Of a stretch of DNA of 64,000 nucleotides, positions 1 through 8,334 are shown one piece after another (position 1 is the stretch's first letter; every line of letters starts with the position of its first letter). The notes beneath the pieces were generated by a model. The model was not told the origin of the DNA, searched no databases, and saw nothing but the letters and a program-made list of their open reading frames with translations. Both the position numbers and the translations under genes were made by a program. Location of the stretch: positions 1 through 64,000 of the forward strand of contig JAXGRA010000011.1 of NCBI GenBank assembly GCA_040766135.1, given 5' to 3'. This DNA comes from JAGVSV01 sp040766135 (GTDB lineage: Bacteria; Bacillota; Clostridia; Christensenellales; Aristaeellaceae).

Positions 1-791
1 CACAGCGTGCCGATGTGCTGCTGCACCGGCAGGGGCTGGCCGATAGCCGCGAAAAAGCGCGTGCGTTGATCATGGCCGGGCGCGTGTACATGGACGAAGT
101 GCGCATAGAAAAGCCCGCGCAGCTGCTGCCTGAGGAGCAGCAGCTTACCCTGCGCGGCGAAACAGACCCCTTTGTCAGCCGGGGCGCACAGAAAATTGAA
201 AAAGCGCTGGCGGAGTTTGACGTGCCCGTTCAGGGCGTGGTGGCCATGGACATTGGCGCGGCTGCCGGGGGCTTTACCGATGCGCTGCTGCGGCGCGGGG
301 CGGCGCATGTGTATGCCATCGACGTGGGCTATGGCCAGATGGACTGGCGCTTGCGGCAGGACGCGCGGGTGACCGTCATGGAGCGTACCAACGCGCGCTA
401 TATCACGGCCGATCAGTTCCCCTTGCATCCCACGCTGACGGTCATGGACGTGTCGTTTATTTCCATCAAACTGATACTGCCTGTGGTGTGTGGCATCATG
501 GGCAAAACAGGGCGCGTGGTCACGCTGATCAAGCCGCAGTTTGAAGCCGGGCGCGAGCATGTGGGCAAACATGGCGTGGTGCGCGACAGTGCCGTGCACG
601 AGCGCGTGCTGACGGACATCCGCGATTTTGCACAAAACATGGGCTGGGGCGTGCGGCGCATAACCTGGTCGCCCGTCACCGGCCCCAAGGGCAATATAGA
701 GTTTCTGGCCGAGCTGCTGCCCGGCCGCGGCACCGTGACGGATGAGGACATCCATCTGCTGGTTTTGGAGGCGCACCGGGTGCTTTCATAG
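1..791 (+). CDS. tlyA: TlyA family rRNA 2'-O-methyltransferase (5' end outside window)
   Basis: S4 RNA-binding domain followed by an FtsJ-like SAM methyltransferase; the family methylates rRNA (16S/23S cytidines) and some members are called hemolysins. The frame is open from base 3 and reads QRADVLLHRQGLA, the usual S4 start region, so only the first few codons are missing and the GTG at 15 is internal. Visible motifs: SREKARALIMAGRVY (S4), DIGAAAGGFTDALL (SAM-binding loop), DVGYGQMDWRLR, ERTNAR, DVSFISIKLIL and LIKPQFEAGR. The next gene starts about 60 bp downstream and is unrelated, so this is probably the end of another operon. Confidence 0.92.
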   Translation, partial: QRADVLLHRQGLADSREKARALIMAGRVYMDEVRIEKPAQLLPEEQQLTLRGETDPFVSRGAQKIEKALAEFDVPVQGVVAMDIGAAAGGFTDALLRRGAAHVYAIDVGYGQMDWRLRQDARVTVMERTNARYITADQFPLHPTLTVMDVSFISIKLILPVVCGIMGKTGRVVTLIKPQFEAGREHVGKHGVVRDSAVHERVLTDIRDFAQNMGWGVRRITWSPVTGPKGNIEFLAELLPGRGTVTDEDIHLLVLEAHRVLS

Positions 792-852
792 GTTGAATAT
801 GGTATACTGAATATAAATAGGTGCGCGCTGCGCAATAAAGGGGGAATGCCGT

Positions 853-1548
853 TTGCACACAGACATCCGGGAACTCATGTGCGATTTGTGCTATAAAATG
901 TGGCAAAAGGACTGGGTCGCTGCCAATGACGGCAACCTGTCCGCGCTGCTGCCTGACGGTACGCTGCTGTGCACGCCCACGGGGTTTTCCAAATCGTTGA
1001 TGAAGCCCCACATGCTGGTGCGCATCGACCGGGAGGGTAACGTGCTGGAAGCCGCCAGTGGCTACCGCCCGTCCAGCGAGATCAAGCTGCACCTGCGCTG
1101 CTATCAGGCGCGGCCGGATGTGGCCGGTGTGGTACATGCGCACTCGCCCTATGCCACGGCCTATGCGGCGGCGGGCATTGCGCTGACCGACTACAGCATG
1201 ACCGAAACGGTGGCCACCCTGGGGCAGGTGCCGCTGGCGCCCTACGCCACGCCCTCCACCCGTGAAGTGCCGGATTCGGTGGCACCGTATCTGCAAAACC
1301 ACGATGCGGTGCTGCTCAAAAACCATGGCGCGCTGGCCGTAGGTGTAGATCTTACATCGGCTTTCTACCGCATGGAAACGGTGGAACACTATGCCAAGGT
1401 CAGCCTGTTTGTGCGTCTGCTGGGCGGCCCGGATGAAATTTCCCCCCAAAACGTGCGCGATTTGATTCAACTGCGCACCACTACCTATCACGCAACCGGG
1501 CGGCATCCCGGTTACGATACCAACCACATACATCAAGAGAAGGAGTGA
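853..1548 (+). CDS. fucA: Class II aldolase, probable L-fuculose-phosphate aldolase
   Basis: A 231-residue class II (zinc) aldolase/epimerase. The family cleaves deoxy-ketose 1-phosphates into dihydroxyacetone phosphate and L-lactaldehyde. The TTG start at 853 follows the purine-rich AAAGGGGGAA. Key residues seen: NDGNLSALL (phosphate-binding), TPTG, SSEIKLH (catalytic Glu), HAHSP (two zinc histidines) and KNHGAL (third zinc His). Length matches E. coli FucA. The fucI-type isomerase follows directly, which favours the fuculose substrate, but rhamnulose- or ribulose-phosphate aldolase activity cannot be excluded. No kinase gene is next to it. A possible -10 element TATACT lies at 803-808. Confidence 0.85.
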   Translation: MHTDIRELMCDLCYKMWQKDWVAANDGNLSALLPDGTLLCTPTGFSKSLMKPHMLVRIDREGNVLEAASGYRPSSEIKLHLRCYQARPDVAGVVHAHSPYATAYAAAGIALTDYSMTETVATLGQVPLAPYATPSTREVPDSVAPYLQNHDAVLLKNHGALAVGVDLTSAFYRMETVEHYAKVSLFVRLLGGPDEISPQNVRDLIQLRTTTYHATGRHPGYDTNHIHQEKE

Positions 1549-1553
1549 CACGA

Positions 1554-3335
1554 ATGTTATACCCAAAGATCGGCATCCGTCCTATCATTGACGGCCGCTG
1601 GGGCGGTGTCCGGGAAAGCTTGGAAGAGCAGACCATGGGCATGGCCAAGGCTGCCAAGGAATTGATTGAAACGCTGCGCTACCCCGACGGCACCCCCGTG
1701 CAATGCGTCATCAGCAACACCACCATCGGCGGCGGCGCTGAAGCGGCCGCCTGCCACAACCAGTTTGCCTCCGAAAACGTGGTCGCCACGCTGTCGGTGA
1801 CGCCCTGCTGGTGCTATGGCAGCGAAACCTTTGACATGGATCCCAACACCATCAAGGCTGTGTGGGGCTTTAACGCCACCGAGCGCCCGGGCGCTGTGTA
1901 TTTGGCCGCAGTGCTGGCCGCGCACGCCCAGCGCGGGCTGCCTGCGTTTGGCATTTACGGCAAGGATGTATTGGATCGCGACGACACCAATTTGCCCGAG
2001 GACGTCAGGGAAAAAATCCTGCGCTTTGCCAAGGGCGCTGTGGCCGTGGGCTGGATGAAGAATAAATCCTATGTCAACTTAGGCGGCGTGTCCATGGGCA
2101 TCATGGGCAGCTACTGCGATGCTTCGGTGTTCCAGAAATACTTCGGCATCCGCGCGGAATGGGTAGACCTGACCGACGTGCTGCGCCGCATCCACTTAGG
2201 CATCTATGACCATGAGGAGTATGAAAAGGCGCTCAAATGGATCAAGGCCAACTGCGTGGAGGGCTGGGATGTCAACGCTGGCAAAGACCTGCCCGAGATC
2301 ATCACCCGGTCCAAAGTGGTGCCCCCGGATGAGGACTGGGACTTTATCGCCAAGTTCTCCTGCGTGGTGCGCGACATACTGTTTGGCAACAAAAAGCTGG
2401 CCGAAATGGGCTGGCACGAGGAATCGCTGGGCAAAAACGCTGTGGCCGGCGGCTTCCAGGGCCAGCGCAACTGGACGGACTGGCTGCCCAACGCCGACTT
2501 CACCGAGGCCATCATGGCCAGCACCTTTGACTGGAATGGCCCGCGTCAGCCCACAGCCTTTGCTACTGAGAATGACACCCTGAACGGCATTTCCATGCTG
2601 CTGGGCACGCTGATTACCAATACGGCGCCTGCCTTCCATGACGTGCGCACGTACTGGAGCCCCGATGCCGTCAAGCGCGTGACGGGCTGGACGCCTGAAG
2701 GCGAAGCCGCCAAGGGCTTTATCCACCTGCTCAACTCCGGCGCCACGGCGCTGGACGCCACCGGCGAATGCCGCGATGAGAACGGCAATCCCGTCATGAA
2801 GCCCTTCTGGGAAATGACGCAGCAGGACATCGACGCCTGCCTCAAGGCCACCGACTGGCGGCGCGCCAACTATGAATACTTCCGCGGCGGCGGCTTCAGC
2901 AGCCACTTCATCAACCGCGCGGAAATGCCTGTAACCATGCTGCGCGTCAACATCGTGGACGGCATCGGCCCGGTCATCCAGATCGCCGAAGGCACCACCG
3001 TGCACCTGCCCGAGGAAGTGTCCGAAACCATCATGCAGCGCACCGATCCTTGCTGGCCGTGCGTATGGTTCGTGCCGCGCCTGACCGGCACCGGCTCGTT
3101 TACCGATGTGTACTCGGTGATGAAAAACTGGGGCGCCAACCACGGCGTTACGGTGTACGGCCATGTAGGGGCCGATCTCATCACGCTGTGCAGCATGCTG
3201 CGCATCCCTGTCACCATGCACAATGTGCCTGAAGAAAAGGTGTACCGCCCGCATGCCTGGGCATCCTTCGGCACGGAAAACTTGGAAGCTGCAGACTTTG
3301 CTGCCTGCAAGCACTACGGCCCGATGTACGGCTAA
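1554..3335 (+). CDS. fucI: L-fucose isomerase
   Basis: Converts L-fucose to L-fuculose (also D-arabinose to D-ribulose) using Mn2+ in the cytoplasm. The 593 residues align along their whole length with E. coli FucI as I remember it: SLEEQTMGMAKAAKELI, TPCWCYGSETFDMDP, GVSMGIMGSYCD, GFQGQRNWTD, RTYWSPDA and YFRGGGFSSHF. The metal ligands and catalytic residues correspond to Glu339, Asp363 and His530 (E. coli 337, 361, 528). The ATG at 1554 was chosen over a GTG at 1545 because AAGGAG at 1540-1545 sits 8 nt from the ATG. It slightly follows the aldolase stop, so the two are co-transcribed. Confidence 0.96.
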   Translation: MLYPKIGIRPIIDGRWGGVRESLEEQTMGMAKAAKELIETLRYPDGTPVQCVISNTTIGGGAEAAACHNQFASENVVATLSVTPCWCYGSETFDMDPNTIKAVWGFNATERPGAVYLAAVLAAHAQRGLPAFGIYGKDVLDRDDTNLPEDVREKILRFAKGAVAVGWMKNKSYVNLGGVSMGIMGSYCDASVFQKYFGIRAEWVDLTDVLRRIHLGIYDHEEYEKALKWIKANCVEGWDVNAGKDLPEIITRSKVVPPDEDWDFIAKFSCVVRDILFGNKKLAEMGWHEESLGKNAVAGGFQGQRNWTDWLPNADFTEAIMASTFDWNGPRQPTAFATENDTLNGISMLLGTLITNTAPAFHDVRTYWSPDAVKRVTGWTPEGEAAKGFIHLLNSGATALDATGECRDENGNPVMKPFWEMTQQDIDACLKATDWRRANYEYFRGGGFSSHFINRAEMPVTMLRVNIVDGIGPVIQIAEGTTVHLPEEVSETIMQRTDPCWPCVWFVPRLTGTGSFTDVYSVMKNWGANHGVTVYGHVGADLITLCSMLRIPVTMHNVPEEKVYRPHAWASFGTENLEAADFAACKHYGPMYG

Positions 3336-3344
3336 TACGGCACC

Positions 3345-3377
3345 GCCTCCGTGGCCCAGGGCCACGGAGGCTTTTTT
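3345..3377 (+). terminator. Rho-independent terminator after fucI
   Basis: A perfect 11-bp inverted repeat (GCCTCCGTGGC / GCCACGGAGGC, arms 3345-3355 and 3361-3371) with a 5-nt loop is followed by six T. It ends the fucA-fucI unit and separates it from the two-component system. Confidence 0.9.
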
Positions 3378-3401
3378 GTACTATTTTTGAGAGGAACCCG
3401 C

Positions 3402-4088
3402 ATGGCACAAATCTGGACAGTGGAAGATGAAGAGGCTATCAGCACGCTGCTGGTGGATATTATTGAGTCCATGGGGCACGAGGCGGTGCACTGCTATGAC
3501 GCAGACGAGCTGGAAAAGCGCCTGCGCCACGGCACGCCCGACCTGATGCTGCTGGACTTGATGCTGCGCGGACAGAATGGATTCCAGATCCTTCGCCAGT
3601 GGAAGGACAGCCCGCAGACGCGGCACATCCCCATTATCATCCTGTCGGCGCGCTCCACCGAAACCGACAAGGTGCGCGGGCTGGATCTGGGTGCGGAAGA
3701 CTATGTGACCAAGCCTTTCCACGTGCGCGAGCTAAAGGCGCGCATCAACACCGCGCTGCGCCGCATCACGCCGCAGGCGCTGCGCCTGGAGATTGGCGGC
3801 CTGGTGCTGGAGCCGGACAACCGCGCCGCCTTTGTGGATGGGCAATCTGTAACGCTCACCCAGCAGGAATATGAGGTGCTCTATTATCTGGCCCAGCGCG
3901 CAGGCACGCTGGTCACCCGTGCACAGCTGCTGCAGGATGTATGGGGTTTTCCCGATGAAACCGACACCTCCCGCACGGTGGACTACCATATCCGCTCGCT
4001 GCGTAAGAAATTGCAGGACGATGCGCAAAACCCGCGCTTCATCCAAACCGTGCACGGCAGCGGCTACCGCCTGCTGACGGAGGCATAG
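3402..4088 (+). CDS. OmpR/PhoB-family response regulator
   Basis: A 228-residue DNA-binding response regulator. The receiver domain has the acidic pair (VEDEE), phospho-acceptor Asp52 in LMLLDLML, the switch region IIILSA and the lysine in EDYVTKPF. The C-terminal winged helix (about 130-226) has the family ending FIQTVHGSGYRL. The ATG at 3402 was preferred because GAGAGGAACCC precedes it and the protein begins at the receiver strand MAQIWTVEDEE. The histidine kinase starts 1 nt after its stop, so the two are translationally coupled. Tandem TTTGTAAG sites downstream of the kinase are the best candidates for its operator. Confidence 0.95.
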   Translation: MAQIWTVEDEEAISTLLVDIIESMGHEAVHCYDADELEKRLRHGTPDLMLLDLMLRGQNGFQILRQWKDSPQTRHIPIIILSARSTETDKVRGLDLGAEDYVTKPFHVRELKARINTALRRITPQALRLEIGGLVLEPDNRAAFVDGQSVTLTQQEYEVLYYLAQRAGTLVTRAQLLQDVWGFPDETDTSRTVDYHIRSLRKKLQDDAQNPRFIQTVHGSGYRLLTEA

Positions 4089-4089
4089 C

Positions 4090-5442
4090 GTGCGCAGGCT
4101 GCTACGGCGCTCCTACTGGCTGGGCAACAGCATCACCATGCTGTTTGTGGTGGCATTTGTTGCGTTTCTGGTGCAGACCGATCTGCGCAACGACCGTAAC
4201 AGCCTGAACGCTATATTGAGCACAGCCTCGGCCTGGACAACCGAAGCCAGCAGCAACCTGCAGCAGCTGGCCGATAAAATCGCCGACAGCGCGCCGCCCA
4301 TGCGCGTGACGTTTTTGATGCCCAACGGCATCATATTGGCCGACAGCGGCCTGGACGACCAGGATGGCAAGGCGCTGCTGGCGCGCCCTGAGGTGCAGGA
4401 TGCACTGACCCAGGGCGCAGGGGAGGGCATGCAATGGGATGCCGGGTTGTTCCACCCTTCGCTGACGGCGGCAGCCAAGTTAAACGACCGCCTGCTGCTG
4501 CATCTGAACATGCCCATCAATGAAATCCGGCATCTGCTGGTGTACTATATCCCCGGCATGGTGCTGCTGTTTGGGCTGCTTAACCTTATCTCCCGTCTGA
4601 TGCTGTACCCGGCGACCAACAAATTGGTGGCGCAGCTTACCCAGGTGCAGCACCTGCTGGAGGGCACGGTGGCGCGCGCCGCCATCAACCCGGACGATTA
4701 CTTCCCGGAAATCCGGCAAGTCATGGTGACCATCGGCTTTTTGTCCGACCGTCTGCGCCGCGATCTGGAGCAGGTGCAGCAATCCCGCGACATGCAGCGC
4801 GACTTTGTGGATAACACCTCGCACGAGCTCAAAAGCCCGCTGACCAGCATCGTGGGCTTTGCCGAAATGCTGGCCGAGGGCGACCTGTCCGACCAAAAGC
4901 AGCAGGAGTATCTGGGCTATATCATTAGGGAAAGCACGCGCATGATCGCCGTTATCAACGACATCCTGATGCTGGAGCACGCCGAGGCTCCCGCCGACGA
5001 CTTGGAGCAGGTGGACATGCATCACGTGGCGCAGGAGGTGCGCTCCTCCCTGCAGCCGCAGGCTGCTGAAAAGGACATCACAGTGTCTGTTGCCGGTGAG
5101 CTGACGGTTACGGCGGTGGAGCAGGACATGTGGGAGCTGATCCGCAACCTGGTCAGCAATGCCATCCGCTATGGCAATCCCGGCGGCTGGGTGCGCGTGA
5201 CGTTCTCACCGGGCCGCATGACGGTGGCGGACAATGGCATCGGCATTGAAGAGGAGCACTTGCCCCGCGTGTTTGAAAAGTTTTACCGTGCCGACAAATC
5301 CCGCAGCCGCAATGAAGGCGGCACGGGGCTGGGGCTGTCCATCGTGGCCAATATCGTGCTGCGCTATGGCGCCAGCATCCATGTGGACAGCCAGCCTGGG
5401 CAGGGCACCACCTTTACGGTGGACTTTGTAAGAAATTTGTAA
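4090..5442 (+). CDS. PhoR-like membrane sensor histidine kinase
   Basis: A 450-residue sensor kinase. An N-terminal transmembrane helix (about 14-30), an extracytoplasmic sensor of about 110 residues and a second helix (about 152-170) precede a linker and dimerisation domain. The H box TSHELKSPLTSI has His245. The ATPase domain shows an N box (NLVSNAIRYGN), G1 (VADNGIGI), F box (FEKFYRADKSRSR) and G2 (GGTGLGLSIV). The GTG start at 4090 follows GGAGG by 6 nt. It is paired with the preceding response regulator. Its stop codon lies inside the putative operator at 5425-5443. Confidence 0.95.
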   Translation: MRRLLRRSYWLGNSITMLFVVAFVAFLVQTDLRNDRNSLNAILSTASAWTTEASSNLQQLADKIADSAPPMRVTFLMPNGIILADSGLDDQDGKALLARPEVQDALTQGAGEGMQWDAGLFHPSLTAAAKLNDRLLLHLNMPINEIRHLLVYYIPGMVLLFGLLNLISRLMLYPATNKLVAQLTQVQHLLEGTVARAAINPDDYFPEIRQVMVTIGFLSDRLRRDLEQVQQSRDMQRDFVDNTSHELKSPLTSIVGFAEMLAEGDLSDQKQQEYLGYIIRESTRMIAVINDILMLEHAEAPADDLEQVDMHHVAQEVRSSLQPQAAEKDITVSVAGELTVTAVEQDMWELIRNLVSNAIRYGNPGGWVRVTFSPGRMTVADNGIGIEEEHLPRVFEKFYRADKSRSRNEGGTGLGLSIVANIVLRYGASIHVDSQPGQGTTFTVDFVRNL

Positions 5443-5443
5443 G
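5425..5443 (+). promoter_or_regulatory. Tandem TTTGTAAG direct repeat, candidate response-regulator operator
   Basis: Two exact TTTGTAAG octamers start at 5425 and 5436, an 11-bp period typical of head-to-tail binding by OmpR/PhoB regulators. The pair overlaps the kinase stop and lies 16 bp upstream of a -35 element. The same pair, with one mismatch, occurs before the second poly-Asp PepSY gene at 29326-29344. Assignment to the adjacent regulator is inference. Confidence 0.6.
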
Positions 5444-5459
5444 GAAATGCGCAGTATGC

Positions 5460-5488
5460 TTGGTATGGAAAACAGGCCTCATTATACT
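5460..5488 (+). promoter_or_regulatory. Sigma-70-type promoter of the PepSY gene
   Basis: TTGGTA (5460-5465), 17 bp, TATACT (5483-5488). It lies between the TTTGTAAG operator and the ribosome site of the PepSY gene, so that gene can be expressed separately from the two-component system. Confidence 0.6.
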
Positions 5489-5520
5489 GACTGTGCGGGA
5501 AAAGACTTGCCGGAGGGAAC

Positions 5521-6492
5521 ATGATGAAAAAAGCGCTGATCTACTGTCTGGTCTGTGTGTTGCTGCTGGGGTGGAGCAACGTGCAGGCTGATACCGTGAG
5601 CCTGGCCTGGCGCACGGCAGCGCTGTACGTACCGGCCTCCGCCATGCCCGAAAGCCTGCAGGAAACAGATGAAGGGTTGCTCATCCTGTTTGTGGATGCC
5701 CAAAAAGGACGCCGTCACGAGGTGCTGATCAACCGCGACCCGGTGGCGCTGATACGCCTGACCGTGGTGATGGAGGATGTGCACGGCGCTGATACTGTGG
5801 CCTACCAGCCGCAGCTGATTGTCGATCAGGTGGTACGCGAATATCCGGGCACTTCGCTGGAGACTGTGTTTATAGGCGAAGAAGAGGGAAAGTATTTCTA
5901 TGTAGCAGTATTTGAGGATGCCGAAAAAGGACATTTCTACCGCGCGTGGTTTAATGCAGGTACCGGCATCATGATGCGCAGCACCATGACCGTGGCACCC
6001 CCGGGCGAGGGACTAAGCCTTGGTCAGGCAGTGGCTGCCGCACTGGCCCAGGTGCCGGGCGGACAATTATATGACGTGCACTACCAACAGATTGGCGCAG
6101 GTTTTTTGTATCTGGTCAATGTTATAGCAAATGGCCAGGACATCACCGTCACGGTTAATGCCACAACGGGCACGGTGCTGGGCACGGTGGCGGCCGCCAC
6201 CACGCTGACACCGGCGACACAAGGCCAGCCTGTGGTAGCGGCGCGCACCGCGCAGCCTGAAGCAACAACGTCTAACCAGGATTTACCTCAGTCGGATAAC
6301 CCAAAGCCTGAAACGCCTGAATCTACCTTGGCCCCTGTCAAACCTGTAACCCCTCCGCCCACGCAGGAAGCGGCCGTTACCCCTGTCCCCACCCGTCCGC
6401 CTACCGCCACGCCGTATGACGACGACGATGATGACGATGATGACGACGACGATGATGACGATGATGACGATGATGACGACGACGATGACTGA
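5521..6492 (+). CDS. Secreted PepSY-like protein with poly-aspartate tail
   Basis: A 323-residue exported protein. A Sec signal peptide (about 1-23) is followed by two PepSY-like units (about 95-155 and 160-220), recognisable from the pattern 'AxxxALxxxPG...F.V...NGQxxxVxVNATTGxVL'. A Pro/Thr/Gln-rich linker (about 225-297) leads to 24 uninterrupted aspartates (300-323) at the very C-terminus. PepSY domains usually inhibit peptidases or act at the envelope; the acidic tail suggests binding of Ca2+ or other cations, but this is inference. GGAGGG precedes two ATGs, so the true start could be 5524. It sits directly behind a two-component system and has a close counterpart at 29440-30474. Terminator at 6511-6535. 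Confidence 0.85.
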   Translation: MMKKALIYCLVCVLLLGWSNVQADTVSLAWRTAALYVPASAMPESLQETDEGLLILFVDAQKGRRHEVLINRDPVALIRLTVVMEDVHGADTVAYQPQLIVDQVVREYPGTSLETVFIGEEEGKYFYVAVFEDAEKGHFYRAWFNAGTGIMMRSTMTVAPPGEGLSLGQAVAAALAQVPGGQLYDVHYQQIGAGFLYLVNVIANGQDITVTVNATTGTVLGTVAAATTLTPATQGQPVVAARTAQPEATTSNQDLPQSDNPKPETPESTLAPVKPVTPPPTQEAAVTPVPTRPPTATPYDDDDDDDDDDDDDDDDDDDDDDDD

Positions 6493-6510
6493 CTGATTTC
6501 ATGTTTGACA

Positions 6511-6535
6511 ACGCTCTCCGGTGGGGAGCGTTTTT
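6511..6535 (+). terminator. Rho-independent terminator after first PepSY gene
   Basis: ACGCTCTCC (6511-6519), a 3-nt loop and GGGGAGCGT (6523-6531) form a 9-bp stem with one G-U pair, followed by a run of T. Confidence 0.8.
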
Positions 6536-6872
6536 ATTATGATTCATGTCAAATTACGGGGGGATATCGGCTCGTCATACTGTTTGGAATCAGTATCAAC
6601 ACTGTAAAAACACCCTACCTACCCGAAAAGGCAGGTAGGAAAAACTGGAGCCTCATGCTATGTTAATACTGCCATATAGTCTATACAGAAGACACAGGCG
6701 ACGCGATGATTCCGTGGCATCCGTGAGACAGCATATACGAACCCATCGCACGCTGACTGATAATGTGCAATGGGTACGTTCCCGTCCCTCCTGAAAGTTC
6801 CGCTCAAACCACGCTCTCTGTTGTTCTCTGTTTGTTCTGATTTATTCTTTACATTAACAAGGAGGTACCATC
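6536..6872. other. Non-coding stretch upstream of secreted protein gene
   Basis: No convincing gene. It holds an 18-bp dispersed repeat (6581-6598) and a hairpin with 7-bp arms CCTACCT/AGGTAGG (6614-6620, 6633-6639) next to an A-run. A second hairpin pairs ACCCATCGCAC with GTGCAATGGGT (6741-6751, 6765-6775) with one mismatch. The last hairpin would lie in the 5' leader of the gene at 6873. No clear promoter was recognised. Confidence 0.5.
6581..6598 (+). repeat. 18-bp dispersed repeat, copy 1
   Basis: The sequence TGTTTGGAATCAGTATCA recurs exactly at 60045-60062, 53 kb away. With the preceding bases it contains the short inverted repeat ATACTG / CAGTAT around an 8-nt centre. Confidence 0.7.
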
Positions 6873-8252
6873 ATGAAACCTAGCTATCGTACCCTGCTTG
6901 CTGCGTTATGCGCTGCACTCCTGCTAACCCTGATGCTTCCGGCGCTGCCTGCAGCCGCTGATTTCAATGCGACACTCACAGTGAGTGTAGACAAAACCAC
7001 GGTCACAGCAGGGGAAAGCGTCACCGTGACGCTTACTCCCGCAGGCACGCCTGAGCCCATCGGATACCACTACCTCATTACGATTATCGAAAACAAGACG
7101 GAACACGAACTGGATACCTCCATGGTCAATGATACGACCTATACGTTTGTCGTTCCGTTTGGAGACCTTTGTTGCATTGTGGGATGCACCTGGTATGATG
7201 ACCCGGATATTGGCACGGAGTTGCTGGCGTGGGATGAGGTGGTCATTGAGGTGACCGGCTCGGTGGAAGCCCCCATGCAGGTGAATGCGGATATCTCGCC
7301 CGATCCCCAGGCCGGTGCTGCAACCAACTTCAACCTGACGGCCACCGGTGGGAAGGCGCCATATACCTATTGGCATAAGGTTGAGATCATGGGCAGCGAT
7401 TATATGAAGAAGGAGTACCAGACACCAGATAAAACCAGCGAAACGCCGCAGTTGACGCTGACCATGCCGCCCTATGGTGAGGAAGGTTGCTGGAGCTACA
7501 CTGTCCGCGATGCGGATGGCAGAGTGTTCACACAATTTGTGCCTTTCAAATTGGCTGGTGGTGACACCAGTCCGATGTCGCCAACCATCACGCTCAGCGC
7601 TGAGTTGATTGGAATCAACCGTTACCGGGTGACCGCTCATGCAGAGGTGCAGACCCCCTACCAGCCCGTCAAGTATGACTACATGTGGTGGATCGGCACA
7701 CCGGATACGGTAGGCGACCCATTCTCCGCCGAAGAGGTCTTTACAACCAACAATGAAGCTGCGAATAGTGTTGAGGCTCAAGGAGGATCGGTTGTTGAAA
7801 TATCAATGAGCTGCGAGGATGCTCAAGGGCGCAGCACTTGGTATGTAACCGCGCAGATTACGCTGGACGCTGAGCCACGCATAGAGCTCATCCTTGATCT
7901 TGATAAGATCCTGAACCCAAGGGCCAGGCTGCAATATGAAAGGTTTTCGGACCCCAGAATCAGGGAAGCCCTTGAGCGCTTCAATGACCTGCCAGAGAAA
8001 GACCCCATCCCCGACGTAATAGGCCCCATCACCTTAAGGGAAACCCTCCGTCAGCGTATCCCAAAAACTGAAAGGCTTCAGACAGCGCCGAACCTTACGC
8101 AGATTGCACCCAGTGTGAAAGCGCCTATTGTACAGCCCCGTGTTCTCCAGCAACTATCATCGCCAACCGAGGCGCCTGTTCAGGCAACTCCTCCGATCAG
8201 CAACATTACGCTGCCCAAAACCATTGTTAACCCAGGCACAAAATTCCCGTAA
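6873..8252 (+). CDS. Secreted protein of unknown function with Ig-like repeats
   Basis: A 459-residue exported protein that I cannot assign to a named family. The signal peptide is about 1-28 (ending PAAAD). About three beta-rich repeats of 90-100 residues follow (about 32-125, 130-228, 235-330), each opening with an Ig-like pattern such as ATLTVSVDKTTVTAGESVTV. The last 110 residues are low-complexity, proline-rich and without a sorting motif. AAGGAGG lies 7-8 nt before the ATG. The next gene also encodes a secreted Ig-like protein about 80 bp downstream, so the pair probably forms one unit. Codon choice and GC are a little lower than in flanking genes. Confidence 0.75.
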   Translation: MKPSYRTLLAALCAALLLTLMLPALPAAADFNATLTVSVDKTTVTAGESVTVTLTPAGTPEPIGYHYLITIIENKTEHELDTSMVNDTTYTFVVPFGDLCCIVGCTWYDDPDIGTELLAWDEVVIEVTGSVEAPMQVNADISPDPQAGAATNFNLTATGGKAPYTYWHKVEIMGSDYMKKEYQTPDKTSETPQLTLTMPPYGEEGCWSYTVRDADGRVFTQFVPFKLAGGDTSPMSPTITLSAELIGINRYRVTAHAEVQTPYQPVKYDYMWWIGTPDTVGDPFSAEEVFTTNNEAANSVEAQGGSVVEISMSCEDAQGRSTWYVTAQITLDAEPRIELILDLDKILNPRARLQYERFSDPRIREALERFNDLPEKDPIPDVIGPITLRETLRQRIPKTERLQTAPNLTQIAPSVKAPIVQPRVLQQLSSPTEAPVQATPPISNITLPKTIVNPGTKFP

Positions 8253-8334
8253 GAGGTGTTTGCCTCGGGCGTGACCATGGTCACGGGTGATGTCCTTTCC
8301 CCGCCGAATAAAGAAAGGGAAGAAAGAAAAGAGT

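Noticed and set aside
2196..3365. Long open frame on the minus strand opposite fucI (389 codons)
   Set aside because: Lies fully inside a well-conserved gene; the product is rich in His, Gly and Ala as is usual for antisense frames of GC-rich genes, with no recognisable motif.
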